From Pseudomonas sp. RIT-562 (lineage in GTDB: Bacteria; Pseudomonadota; Gammaproteobacteria; Pseudomonadales; Pseudomonadaceae), in assembly GCF_026241895.1 (NCBI RefSeq), contig NZ_JAPJIV010000014.1:103650-167649 (forward strand): 64,000 nt of DNA, written 5' to 3'. The stretch's first letter is position 1; every line of letters starts with the position of its first letter. A program made the translations under genes and the position numbers. The notes below the pieces were generated by a model. That model worked only from the letters and a program-made list of their open reading frames with translations, did not search any database and was not told the origin of the DNA. Below, piece by piece: positions 52,231 through 61,283 of the stretch.

Positions 52231-52247
52231 CTTCAGATAGCCTTAAG
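52231..52247 (+). promoter_or_regulatory. PmrA/QseB-like box facing the cytochrome b561 gene
   Basis: CTTCAG-N5-CTTAAG on the plus strand, with the same first half-site as the box at 52188 but pointing the other way. It lies about 97 bp upstream of the b561 start. Confidence 0.5.
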
Positions 52248-52343
52248 GCTGGTTGGGCACGCTGGCGCCGGTCGGTTCGCTGACCGTCAAAACCAGGCTG
52301 CGCGCATGAGTCCGCCGCCACAATAACGCTCCGGAGGCCCGTC

Positions 52344-52925
52344 ATGACTGGCGATTTACTCGCTCACAACCGCTACGCAAAACTCTCAATCACCATGCAC
52401 TGGCTGATGCTCGGGCTGTTTGTCGGGGTCTATGCCTGTATCGAAATCAGGGGCTGGCTTCCTCGTCAGCATCCATTAAAGGGTGTACTGCTGGGCACCC
52501 ACGCCCTTTTTGGACTGGCGATTTTCACTTTGGTGTGGGTGCGGTTACTGGGTCGCTTGCAAAAACGCCCGCCCATCACGCCTCGCCCCCCTGCCTGGCA
52601 AAATGCGCTCGCCTACCTCACCCACCTGGCCTTGTATGGGCTGATGATCGTGCCGCCGCTGCTCGCCTGGCTGATGCTCAGTGCTGCCGGTAAACCGATC
52701 CCGTATTTCGCCTTTACTTTGCCCTCGCCCATCGCACTGAATCCCGATCTGGCCAAGCAATTAAAGGACTGGCATGAATGGTTGGGCAACGCCGGCTACT
52801 GGGTGATTGGCTTGCATGCCTGCGCCGGGATTTTTCATCACTACTGGATGCGCGATAACACCCTCACCCGAATCCTGCCCAAGCGCTTTGTGCCCAGCAC
52901 CAAACTGCAGAGGCATTCCAAGTAG
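52344..52925 (+). CDS. Cytochrome b561 (superoxide:quinone oxidoreductase type)
   Basis: A 193-aa four-helix di-heme membrane protein. Helices are near residues 17-33, 48-66, 91-110 and 146-168. His pairs lie in ITMHWLMLG, GTHALFGLA, THLALYG and IGLHACAGIFHHYWMRD. Proteins of this family pass electrons between quinol and superoxide or other carriers. ATG 52344 has GGAGG upstream. It is divergent from the seven-gene operon and faces a PmrA/QseB-like box, so it may be co-regulated and supply redox power at the membrane. Confidence 0.9.
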   Translation: MTGDLLAHNRYAKLSITMHWLMLGLFVGVYACIEIRGWLPRQHPLKGVLLGTHALFGLAIFTLVWVRLLGRLQKRPPITPRPPAWQNALAYLTHLALYGLMIVPPLLAWLMLSAAGKPIPYFAFTLPSPIALNPDLAKQLKDWHEWLGNAGYWVIGLHACAGIFHHYWMRDNTLTRILPKRFVPSTKLQRHSK

Positions 52926-52997
52926 CCGACAAGTCCTGGGCATACAAGGCCGTCCAGTCATAGGCATGCAATAACTCAAGCCGGGCGTCACACACCC

Positions 52998-54071
52998 TCA
53001 CGGCGTGATCGCCACCTTCATCACACCGTCCCGCTGGTGAGCAAATAACTCATAGGCCGCTTCAATGTCGTCGAGTTTGAAACGGTGAGTCACCAGTGGC
53101 GACAGGTCGACTCCGCCGCTATTCACCACCGCCATCAAGCGCCGCATGCGTTCCTTGCCTCCGGGGCACAGGGTGGTGACGATGCTGTAGTCCCCCAGTC
53201 CGGCGGCGAAGGAATCGAGTGGAATGCGCAGATCACTGGAGTAAACGCCGAGGCTGGACAACCGGCCGCCAGGACGCAAAACCCGCAATGCGGACTCGAA
53301 AGTCCCTTGAGTGCCCAGCGCCTCGATAGACACATCGACACCACGGCCATCGGTCAGGGCCATGATCTGCTCGACGACGTTGCCGTCCTTGAAATTGACC
53401 ACATGGGTCGCGCCCAACTGCCGCGCAACGCTCATCCGCTCCGCCACGGCATCAACGCCAATGATGGTGGTCGCGCCCTTGAGACGTGCACCGGCGACTG
53501 CGCAGAGGCCGATTGGCCCGAGAGCAAACACGGCAACGGTATCGCCGATGCTCACCTCGCCGCGCTCCGCCCCGGAAAAGCCGGTGGACATGATGTCCGG
53601 GCACATCAGCACCTGCTCATCACTGAGGCCATCCGGGATTGGGCACAAGTTGGCAACTGCGTCTGGCACCAACACGTACTCGGCCTGGCAGCCATCAATG
53701 ATGTTGCCGAACTTCCAGCCGCCCGTGGCACGAAAGCCATGACTTGTGTCGGGGCCATCCTGCGAGGCACAACCGCACAGGCACGCGTAACTTTGCCCGC
53801 TGGGCGTTATGGCGCCGGCAATGACCCGCTGCCCCTCGACAAAGCCGCGCACCTGAGACCCCAGCCGTTCGATCACGCCTACCGGCTCATGCCCCACAGT
53901 CAGCCCTTTGGCCACTGGATACTCGCCGCGCAAGATGTGCACGTCGGTACCACAAATGGTCGTGGTGGTGATACGGATCAGCGCATCCAGCAGCCCGACC
54001 TCGGGGACGGGTTTGTCCTTCAACACAATCCGGTTTTTTTCAACGAAAACTGCCGCTTTCATGGTCGCCAT
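52998..54071 (-). CDS. Zinc-dependent NAD(P) alcohol dehydrogenase
   Basis: A 357-aa medium-chain dehydrogenase. Catalytic zinc ligands are Cys of TTICGTDVHI and His-Glu of GHEPVGVI, with Asp of CPDIMSTG near the active site. The nucleotide site is VFALGPIGLCAVAGARLKGA. It lacks the four-Cys structural zinc loop of yeast-type ADH and instead has CLCGCASQDG, like the tetrameric secondary-alcohol dehydrogenases of bacteria and archaea. ATG 54071 is chosen; MKAAVFVEKN at 54062 is an alternative. The substrate is probably a small secondary alcohol or aldehyde. Confidence 0.88.
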   Translation of the reverse strand: MATMKAAVFVEKNRIVLKDKPVPEVGLLDALIRITTTTICGTDVHILRGEYPVAKGLTVGHEPVGVIERLGSQVRGFVEGQRVIAGAITPSGQSYACLCGCASQDGPDTSHGFRATGGWKFGNIIDGCQAEYVLVPDAVANLCPIPDGLSDEQVLMCPDIMSTGFSGAERGEVSIGDTVAVFALGPIGLCAVAGARLKGATTIIGVDAVAERMSVARQLGATHVVNFKDGNVVEQIMALTDGRGVDVSIEALGTQGTFESALRVLRPGGRLSSLGVYSSDLRIPLDSFAAGLGDYSIVTTLCPGGKERMRRLMAVVNSGGVDLSPLVTHRFKLDDIEAAYELFAHQRDGVMKVAITP

Positions 54072-54298
54072 GGTGATCCCCGATTCGTTCTGCGTGCGTA
54101 ATAGTTCAGCACGAAGCCAGGACTGCGCCGGCGCGACGGACGAAAGGTTGATTACTATGGACGGATTAGTCGCCAGCACGCTGGAACATCTACTCTACAA
54201 GATGCCATGCAGCTTCTGGGGGGGGTGGGCGGTAAGGCCAGAGTCGCTAAGACCCAAGTGACAGGGATGGAATTGGGGAGATGCAGCGGAGTTTGAAG

Positions 54299-54383
54299 TG
54301 GTGCCCCGAGCCGGAATCGAACCGGCACGCCCTGCGGCGGCAGATTTTAAGTCTGATGTGTCTACCAATTTCACCATCGGGGC
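54299..54383 (-). tRNA. tRNA-Leu (anticodon TAA)
   Basis: 85 nt including CCA on the minus strand. The acceptor stem GCCCCGA pairs with TCGGGGC. The anticodon loop CTTAAAA reads TAA. It has a long variable arm as expected for class II Leu, a T-arm with GGTTCGATTCC, and encoded CCA. Confidence 0.97.
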
Positions 54384-54816
54384 ATGGGAAATGCAAAAGC
54401 AGGCGCTGATTTAACCCTAAAATAAAACCAGAATCAATCACTTAGGACATTAGGCAACCTTTACGTGCATCAAAATGTTTTTACCAAGTCAGCATTGGAC
54501 GACCTGGCTTGCCTGGGCGGTAAAGGCGGAATCAATCGCCTGGTCAGATAAAATACACTCCTGCATTCCTTTGCCTCGATCAGTTTGGCGAAAAACTGCT
54601 TTCAATCTCCGTTACGAACCTCAATAGCGCAGCGTTAATGGGGTCATGAAATCCGCCATCAACCGCCCCGCACTACCGCCCGTCCAATGAGGGCCAATCC
54701 GCACTATCGTTGAGGATTGCGCGTCTACGCTTCAATGGCTGTGCCACAACAACCTACGCCCCGCAGTTCTGAGCGTGCCCATCGAACTCGAACAGTTCCG
54801 AATGGAGCAAAGAGCT
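54384..54816. other. Gene-free region between tRNA-Leu and the sulfatase gene
   Basis: About 430 bp that should carry both promoters. No ORF with convincing codon use, no repeat of the families seen elsewhere and no strong dyad was recognised. Confidence 0.4.
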
Positions 54817-57333
54817 ATGCGCCCCTTCAAGTTGATCGCTTTCCTTTGTGCTGCGATGGTCGGCGTCTTCCTGGGAGCGCCCGCCGTATTTGCCGAGCAA
54901 GTGACCGGCACGCTGGGTGCACCCAGTGCCACCATCAATATCAGCGGTACGCAACTGCCCCCACCCGATCCGAAATTTGGGGGCGTCATTCAGGAAGACG
55001 CCCTGCATTCAAAACCCTGGTGGTCGCCCCGCGTGGTTCCACCGAAAGGGGCGCCCAACGTGCTGTTGATCATCACCGACGACGCCGGCTTTGGCGTACC
55101 CAGCACCTTCGGTGGCGTTATTCCTACCCCGACAATGGATCGCATCGCACAGCAAGGCCTGCGCTTCAACCGGGTCTTCTCCACGGCGCTGTGCTCGCCA
55201 ACCCGGGCCGCGCTGATCACTGGGCGCAATCACCACTCGGCGGGCTTCGGTGTGATCTCCGAGCAGTCGACCGGCTTCCCCGGCTACAACAGCATCATCG
55301 ACCGGGACAAGGCAACTATCGGGCGCATCCTGCGTGACAACGGCTACTCCACCTCCTGGTTCGGTAAGGACCACAACACCCCCGTCTTCGCTGCCAGCCA
55401 GGCCGGGCCTTTCGATCAATGGCCAACCGGCATGGGCTTTGAGTACTTCTACGGCTTCGTCGGTGGCGATGCCAATCAATGGCAGCCCAACCTGTTCCGC
55501 AATACGACCCAAATCTATCCGTTCCTTGGCAAGCCGCCCGGCACCTGGAACCTGGTCACGGCGATGGCCGATGACGCGATCGACTGGATGACACGCATCC
55601 ATCAGATCGACCCCAACAAACCGTTTTTCATCAAGTACGCGCCCGGCGCCACGCACGCGCCGCACCACCCCACCAAGGAGTGGGTAGACAAGATCAGCCA
55701 GATGAAACTCTTCGACGAGGGCTGGAACAAAGTGCGCGAGCGCATTTTCGAAAACCAGAAGCGTCTGGGGGTGGTGCCTAAAGATGCCAAGTTGCCCCCG
55801 TGGCCGAAAGATGTGCTTAAAGACTGGGACCAACTGACGGCCGAGGAGCAGAAACTCTTTATCCGCCAGGCCGAAGTCTTCGCCGCCTATGTCGCCTACA
55901 GCGACAGTGAGATCGGTCGCGTCGTCCAGGCGGTCGAGGACCTGGGCCAGCTCGACAATACGTTGGTCATCTATATCAACGGCGACAACGGCACCAGTGC
56001 CGAGGGTGGACCACTCGGCACACCCAACGAAGTCGCATTTTTCAACGGCGTGAGTGTGCCGGTCGCGCAGCAGATGAAGTTCTACGACGTGTGGGGCACC
56101 GAGCAAACCTACAACCATATGTCGGCCGGCTGGTCCTGGACCTTCGACACACCGTTTTCCTGGTTCAAGCAAAATGCCTCGCAGCTCGGCGGCATCAACC
56201 AGAACATGGTGGTGTCATGGCCGGCGCAGATCAAGGACAAGGACGGTCTGCGCGAGCAGTTCGTGCACGTGATCGATGTGGTGCCCACGATTCTCGAGGC
56301 GATCGGCATCCGAGCGCCCGATGCGGTGGACGGCATCCCGCAGAAACCGATCGAGGGGACGAGCTTTCTGTACACCTTCGATGCGAAAAATGCCAAGACG
56401 CCGTCCCAGCACACGACGCAATACTTTGAAATGATGGGCCAGTGGGCCCTCTACAAGGACGGCTGGTTTCTGAGCACGAAGGTCAATCGTGCGCCGTGGG
56501 AAGCTTTTGGTCCGGCCAATGCCGATCCGCTGAACAACCAGGAGCTTGAGCTCTTCAACCTGAACACCGACTTCAACCAGACCGACAACCTCGCTGCTGA
56601 GAACCAGGACAGGGTCAAAGAGATGAAGCAGATGTTCATCGCCGAGGCCAGGAAGTACCAGGTTCTGCCGCTGGACGCCTCGGTGGCTGCGCGGATCATT
56701 GCACCGCGCCCGAACATCACCGCCGGGCGCACGGAGTTCGTCTACAAGAAGCCGATGACCGGATTGCCGCAGGGCGACTCGCCACTGCTGCTAAACACCT
56801 CCTATACCATTAGCGCCGACATTGAAGTGCCGCAGGGTGGCGCCGAGGGCATGATCCTGACGTCCGGCGGACGGTTCGCCGGCTATGGTTTCTACCTGCT
56901 CAAGGGCAAACCCGTGTTCTTGTGGAACCTGATTGATATGCAACGCGTGAAATGGGAAGGCACTGAGGCGTTATCGCCGGGCCGGCACATGATCGAGTTT
57001 GACTTCAAGTACGACGGAACGGGTGTGGGCACACTCGAGTTCAACGACTTCAGCGGCCTCGCCCAGCCCGGCACTGGCACGCTCAAGGTGGATGACCAAG
57101 TAGTCGCCACACAACGCATGGAGCGCACGCTGCCGATGATCCTCCAGTGGGACGAAGCATTCGACATCGGATCCGACACACTGACCGGAGTGAACGATAC
57201 GGACTACCAACCGCCCTTCCCGCTGACCGCCCAACTCAACCAGCTGACGATCAAGGTCGATCGCCCGCAACTGTCACCCGAGGACATCAAGAAGCTCCAG
57301 GCGGCAATGGACGCGAAGGCACAGCGCGATTGA
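54817..57333 (+). CDS. Exported arylsulfatase (Cys-type)
   Basis: An 838-aa type I sulfatase. ATG 54817 (MRPFKLIAFLCAAMVGVFLG...AVFA) gives a Sec signal peptide. Metal-binding TDDAGFG is at about 87-93 and the formylglycine signature CSPTRAALITGR has Cys126 as the residue to be converted. His/Lys of the active site are in SWFGKDHN and NGDNGTS. The C-terminal region of about 200 aa (ISADIEVPQGGAEGMILTSGGRF) is a beta-sandwich add-on seen in large bacterial arylsulfatases. It likely releases sulfate from aryl or alkyl sulfate esters in the periplasm. Its activating enzyme follows 31 bp downstream. Confidence 0.94.
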   Translation: MRPFKLIAFLCAAMVGVFLGAPAVFAEQVTGTLGAPSATINISGTQLPPPDPKFGGVIQEDALHSKPWWSPRVVPPKGAPNVLLIITDDAGFGVPSTFGGVIPTPTMDRIAQQGLRFNRVFSTALCSPTRAALITGRNHHSAGFGVISEQSTGFPGYNSIIDRDKATIGRILRDNGYSTSWFGKDHNTPVFAASQAGPFDQWPTGMGFEYFYGFVGGDANQWQPNLFRNTTQIYPFLGKPPGTWNLVTAMADDAIDWMTRIHQIDPNKPFFIKYAPGATHAPHHPTKEWVDKISQMKLFDEGWNKVRERIFENQKRLGVVPKDAKLPPWPKDVLKDWDQLTAEEQKLFIRQAEVFAAYVAYSDSEIGRVVQAVEDLGQLDNTLVIYINGDNGTSAEGGPLGTPNEVAFFNGVSVPVAQQMKFYDVWGTEQTYNHMSAGWSWTFDTPFSWFKQNASQLGGINQNMVVSWPAQIKDKDGLREQFVHVIDVVPTILEAIGIRAPDAVDGIPQKPIEGTSFLYTFDAKNAKTPSQHTTQYFEMMGQWALYKDGWFLSTKVNRAPWEAFGPANADPLNNQELELFNLNTDFNQTDNLAAENQDRVKEMKQMFIAEARKYQVLPLDASVAARIIAPRPNITAGRTEFVYKKPMTGLPQGDSPLLLNTSYTISADIEVPQGGAEGMILTSGGRFAGYGFYLLKGKPVFLWNLIDMQRVKWEGTEALSPGRHMIEFDFKYDGTGVGTLEFNDFSGLAQPGTGTLKVDDQVVATQRMERTLPMILQWDEAFDIGSDTLTGVNDTDYQPPFPLTAQLNQLTIKVDRPQLSPEDIKKLQAAMDAKAQRD

Positions 57334-57364
57334 ACACAACCTGCAGAAACCAACGGGAGCGCAG

Positions 57365-58483
57365 ATGCTTATCACGAAACAGCGGTTGGGGTTTGCTTTG
57401 GTTGCAGTCGCGGTAGTGTCGACCGGCCTGGCGTTTGCTGTGTACCAGAACGTTCGCGGGCCGGCGCCCTTGACACTCGGTGATGGGATAAATGGACCCG
57501 TGGGCATGGTCTGGCTGCCTGCGGGTGAGTTTTTGATGGGCAGCGATCATAAGCAAGCGCGACCTAATGAGGGACCGGCTCACAAGGTTCGACTCGATGG
57601 CTACTGGATCGACCGCTACGACGTCACCAATGCTGATTTCAGCCGTTTCGTCGCTGAAACGCATTACGTCACCACCGCCGAACGCAAACCCGAATGGGAC
57701 GATCTGAAGGTACAGCTACCGCCAGGTACTCCAAAACCGGACGACAGTGTCCTGGTACCTGGGGCGTTGGTTTTCGTCGGCACGGACAGACCAGTCCCTC
57801 TGAATGACTTCAGTCAGTGGTGGGCGTTTGTCCCGAGGGCCGACTGGCGCCACCCGTTGGGCCCCGACAGTACGATCGAGGGCAAGGAAACCCATCCAGT
57901 TGTTCAGGTTTCACGCGAGGACGCACAGGCGTACGCAGAATGGGCGCATAAGCGGCTGCTGACCGAAGCTGAATGGGAATACGCCGCCAGAGGCGGACTG
58001 GAACAAGCGACCTATGCGTGGGGCATTGATTTCTCGCCCGGTGGAGAAAAGATGGCCAACACCTGGGATGAGGTGCAACCGTTTCCCGTGACCGGGGCCA
58101 TTGAAAAATTCAAGATCGGCACCAAACCAGTAGGCAGTTACAGACCTAACGCCTACGGGCTCTACGACATGTCGGGCAACGTTTGGCAGTGGGTCGCCGA
58201 TTGGTACCGTGCCGATGCGTTTAGCGTCGGCCATCAGCCGGCGGGTGCGGTGGCAGTGAACCCGATGGGGCCATCCGACAGCTACGACCCGGAACTCGGT
58301 GTAACGGCCAACGCCCCCCAACGAGTGATCCGAGGTGGTTCGTTTCTTTGCAGCGACAGCTACTGTACGAGCTTTCGAACCAGTGCCCGGCAGGGTGCCG
58401 ACCCTATGAACTCCATGTCCCATCTCGGCTTTCGCTTAGCGATGAGCCGTGATCAGTGGGAAAAAGCACCGTTGAAAAAATAA
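57365..58483 (+). CDS. Formylglycine-generating enzyme, membrane-anchored or exported
   Basis: A 372-aa SUMF1/FGE-family protein. It begins MLITKQRLGFALVAVAVVSTGLAFAVYQN, a signal or anchor segment. The FGE core follows (GMVWLPAGEFLMGSD, VTNADFSRFV, LLTEAEWEYAARGG, GLYDMSGNVWQWVADWY). The two copper/redox cysteines Cys329 and Cys334 (RGGSFLCSDSYC) are conserved, so it should be an aerobic FGE. It oxidises the sulfatase Cys126 to formylglycine. The exported location pairs it with the exported sulfatase. GGGAGCG precedes the ATG. Confidence 0.94.
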   Translation: MLITKQRLGFALVAVAVVSTGLAFAVYQNVRGPAPLTLGDGINGPVGMVWLPAGEFLMGSDHKQARPNEGPAHKVRLDGYWIDRYDVTNADFSRFVAETHYVTTAERKPEWDDLKVQLPPGTPKPDDSVLVPGALVFVGTDRPVPLNDFSQWWAFVPRADWRHPLGPDSTIEGKETHPVVQVSREDAQAYAEWAHKRLLTEAEWEYAARGGLEQATYAWGIDFSPGGEKMANTWDEVQPFPVTGAIEKFKIGTKPVGSYRPNAYGLYDMSGNVWQWVADWYRADAFSVGHQPAGAVAVNPMGPSDSYDPELGVTANAPQRVIRGGSFLCSDSYCTSFRTSARQGADPMNSMSHLGFRLAMSRDQWEKAPLKK

Positions 58484-58567
58484 ATAGGCGGGTGCCATTC
58501 TCGCCGCCCCCATGGCGCAGCAACGCGGCTTCATGGTGAAGAGCACCTTACTTTTTTGCAGGCAAAA

Positions 58568-58600
58568 AAAACCCGTAACTCACTGAGTTACGGGTTTTTT
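58568..58600. terminator. Bidirectional terminator between the FGE gene and tRNA-Cys
   Basis: ACCCGTAACTCA and TGAGTTACGGGT are perfect 12-bp arms with A-rich left and T-rich right flanks. It serves FGE from the left and the tRNA transcript from the right. Confidence 0.93.
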
Positions 58601-58605
58601 AATAG

Positions 58606-58679
58606 TGGAGGCCGAGGTCGGAATCGAACCGGCGTAGGTGGATTTGCAATCCACTGCATAACCATTTTGCTACTCGGCC
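58606..58679 (-). tRNA. tRNA-Cys (anticodon GCA)
   Basis: 74 nt with encoded CCA. The acceptor GGCCGAG pairs with CTCGGCC, the anticodon stem-loop GGATTGCAAATCC reads GCA, and the T-loop is GTTCGATTCC. Confidence 0.97.
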
Positions 58680-58726
58680 TCAAAACATTTGGTGTCGTGT
58701 AGCGCAACATCAAATGTGTACAAACT

Positions 58727-58802
<76 letters not shown>

Positions 58803-58865
58803 GTCTTGGTGTGGCGCATTCTATAGAATCCAGAAGCCCCGTCAACCCCTTGATTCAAAAAAGTT

Positions 58866-59426
58866 TTATTTCTTTTCAACCTCGGTCTTCAGATGCGGCC
58901 AGGCAGCCCGCAGGTACTGGACCATCGACCACAAAGTCAGGCCAGCCGATATCAGCAGCAGAGCGTACCCCACCAACACCCAGAAGGTGAAATCCGATGG
59001 GTTGGCCAACAGGATGACCAGTGCAAGCATTTGCGCGGCAGTTTTCCATTTGCCCAGGTTCGACACCGCTACGTGAGCACGGGCGCCGAGCTCGGCCATC
59101 CACTCGCGCAATGCAGACACGACAATTTCGCGCCCGATGATCACGGCGGCTGGCAGCGTGAGCCACAGGTTGCCATGTTCCTGCACCAGCAGCACCAGCG
59201 CGACGGCAACCATCAGCTTGTCGGCCACCGGATCGAGAAACGCCCCGAACGGAGTGCTCTGTTCCAGGCGGCGGGCCAGATACCCGTCCAGCCAGTCCGT
59301 CGCGGCGGCAAATGCGAAGACCGACGCGGAGGCCATATAGCTCCACTGGTAAGGCAGGTAGAACAGCAAAATAAAGATCGGGATGAGCAGGACGCGTAAA
59401 ACGGTAATCAGATTAGGGATATTCAT
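58866..59426 (-). CDS. pgsA: CDP-diacylglycerol-glycerol-3-phosphate 3-phosphatidyltransferase
   Basis: A 186-aa integral membrane enzyme making phosphatidylglycerophosphate, the first committed step to phosphatidylglycerol and cardiolipin. The CDP-alcohol phosphotransferase motif D-G-x2-A-R-x8-G-x3-D-x3-D is complete (DGYLAR...GAFLDPVAD). Start ATG 59426 (MNIPNLITVLRVLLIPIFI). It lies 32 bp downstream of uvrC in the conserved gacA-uvrC-pgsA order. Confidence 0.97.
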   Translation of the reverse strand: MNIPNLITVLRVLLIPIFILLFYLPYQWSYMASASVFAFAAATDWLDGYLARRLEQSTPFGAFLDPVADKLMVAVALVLLVQEHGNLWLTLPAAVIIGREIVVSALREWMAELGARAHVAVSNLGKWKTAAQMLALVILLANPSDFTFWVLVGYALLLISAGLTLWSMVQYLRAAWPHLKTEVEKK

Positions 59427-59458
59427 CGGCACAACTGGCTACGAGGTGAGGTGGCATT

Positions 59459-61282
59459 CTACTCGCTGTGTAGATTTGCATAAATCAACTCTGCGAGCTT
59501 TTTACTGATTCCGGGAGCTTTGGCGATCTCTTCGATGCTGGCACGAGACAGCTCCTGCAATCCACCAAAATGTTTCAACAAATCACGTCGACGGGTCGGC
59601 CCGACTCCGGCTACGCCTTCCAGCGTAGAGGTGCGACGGGTTTTACCACGCCGCGCACGGTGACCGGTAATGGCAAATCGGTGGGCTTCGTCCCGGATCT
59701 GCTGGATCAGGTGCAAGGCCGGTGAATCGCCGCGCAGGGTGAATTCATGGGCAGCATCGTTGAGGTACAGGGTTTCAAACCCGGCCTTGCGGGTTGCACC
59801 CTTGGCCACGCCCAACAGGATAAGGTCGGGCACCGCCAGCTCATTGAGCACGTCGCGGGCCATGGAGAGCTGACCCTTGCCCCCGTCCACCAGCAGAATG
59901 TCCGGCAACTTGCCCTCCCCCTCCTTCAGTTTGCTGAAGCGCCGGGTCAGGGCCTGGTGCATGGCGGCGTAGTCATCGCCTGCGGTAACTCCTTCGATGT
60001 TGTACCGTCGGTAGTCGGCCTTGATCGGTCCTTCGGGGCCGAACACCACGCAGGAGGCCACGGTGGCTTCGCCGCTGGAGTGACTGATGTCGTAGCACTC
60101 CAGGCGCTGCGGCGGCTCGTCGAGGTTCAACACTTCTGCCAGGGCTTCGAAACGTGCCGCAACATGTTGCCGGTTGGCCAGGCGCGCACCCAGGGCCTGT
60201 TCGGCATTGGTTACCGCCAATTGCTGCCAGCGTGCCCGGGTGCCACGCACCCGATGACTGATGGACAACTCCCGACCGCGCAGCTCTTCAATCGCCGCGA
60301 TCAACGTCGGGAAGTCTTCATGCACCACGTTGACGATCAACTCGCTGGGCAAGTCGCGCTCGGGGCTGCTGATGAAGTAGTGACCGAGAAAAGCCGCCAT
60401 GACCTCTGAAACGTCTTCGTCAATACCCACCTGCGGAAAGAAATTCTTGCTGCCAAGGACCCGGCCTCCGCGCACGCTGATCAGGTGCACGCAGGCACCG
60501 CCCGGGTTAACAAACGCGGCGATGACATCGACGTCGCCGGTCCCGCCTTCCATGCTCTGCTGATCCTGGACCCGGCGCAGCAGGGAGATCTGGTCGCGCA
60601 ACTCGGCCGCCCGTTCGAACTCGAGATTGATCGCGGCTTCTTCCATGCCCGCAGACAATTCATCGGTCAGGGCGTTGCTGCGACCTTCGAGGAACATCAC
60701 AGAGTGGCGGACGTCCTCGGCATATACCTCAGGCTCAACCAGACCTACGCAGGGCGCCTTGCAGCGCTTGATCTGGTACTGCAGGCACGGGCGCGTGCGG
60801 TTCTTGTAGTAGCTGTCTTCACACTGGCGAACAAAAAAAGTCTTCTGCAGCAGGCTCAGGCTTTCGCGAATGGCCCCCGCACTGGGATAGGGGCCGAAAT
60901 ACTTGCCCTTGGCCTTTTTGGCGCCACGATGAATGCTGAGCCTTGGGAACTGACCATCCGAAAGAAACACATACGGATAGGACTTATCGTCGCGCATCAG
61001 GATGTTGTAGGGCGGCCGCCATTCCTTGATCAACGTCTGCTCGAGCAACAATGCCTCGGTTTCGTTGGCCGTGATGGTCGTCTCGACCTGGGCGATACGC
61101 GCTACCAGCGCGGCCGTCTTGGGCGCGAGGCCGGACTTGCGAAAGTAGCTGGAGAGCCGACTCTTGAGGTTCTTGGCCTTGCCGACGTAGAGCAGGCGCG
61201 CATCGCTGTCGAACATGCGATACACACCAGGGCGCCCACTTACCGTGGACAGAAATGCGCTGGGATCGAAAGTTTCAGTCAT
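59459..61282 (-). CDS. uvrC: UvrABC excision nuclease subunit C
   Basis: A 607-aa nuclease making both incisions in nucleotide excision repair. The N-terminal GIY-YIG domain reads GVYRMFD...LLYVGKAKNLKSRLSSYF. A Cys-rich zone (CEDSYYKNRTRPCLQYQIKRCKAPC), UVR motif (FERAAELRDQI), RNase H-like 5' nuclease domain (ECYDISHSSGE, LLVDGGKGQL) and C-terminal helix-hairpin-helix pair (GVGPTRRRDLLKHFG, APGISKKLAELI) follow. ATG 61282 sits next to the gacA stop codon; ATG 61297 would overlap gacA. Confidence 0.97.
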   Translation of the reverse strand: MTETFDPSAFLSTVSGRPGVYRMFDSDARLLYVGKAKNLKSRLSSYFRKSGLAPKTAALVARIAQVETTITANETEALLLEQTLIKEWRPPYNILMRDDKSYPYVFLSDGQFPRLSIHRGAKKAKGKYFGPYPSAGAIRESLSLLQKTFFVRQCEDSYYKNRTRPCLQYQIKRCKAPCVGLVEPEVYAEDVRHSVMFLEGRSNALTDELSAGMEEAAINLEFERAAELRDQISLLRRVQDQQSMEGGTGDVDVIAAFVNPGGACVHLISVRGGRVLGSKNFFPQVGIDEDVSEVMAAFLGHYFISSPERDLPSELIVNVVHEDFPTLIAAIEELRGRELSISHRVRGTRARWQQLAVTNAEQALGARLANRQHVAARFEALAEVLNLDEPPQRLECYDISHSSGEATVASCVVFGPEGPIKADYRRYNIEGVTAGDDYAAMHQALTRRFSKLKEGEGKLPDILLVDGGKGQLSMARDVLNELAVPDLILLGVAKGATRKAGFETLYLNDAAHEFTLRGDSPALHLIQQIRDEAHRFAITGHRARRGKTRRTSTLEGVAGVGPTRRRDLLKHFGGLQELSRASIEEIAKAPGISKKLAELIYANLHSE

Positions 61283-61283
61283 T

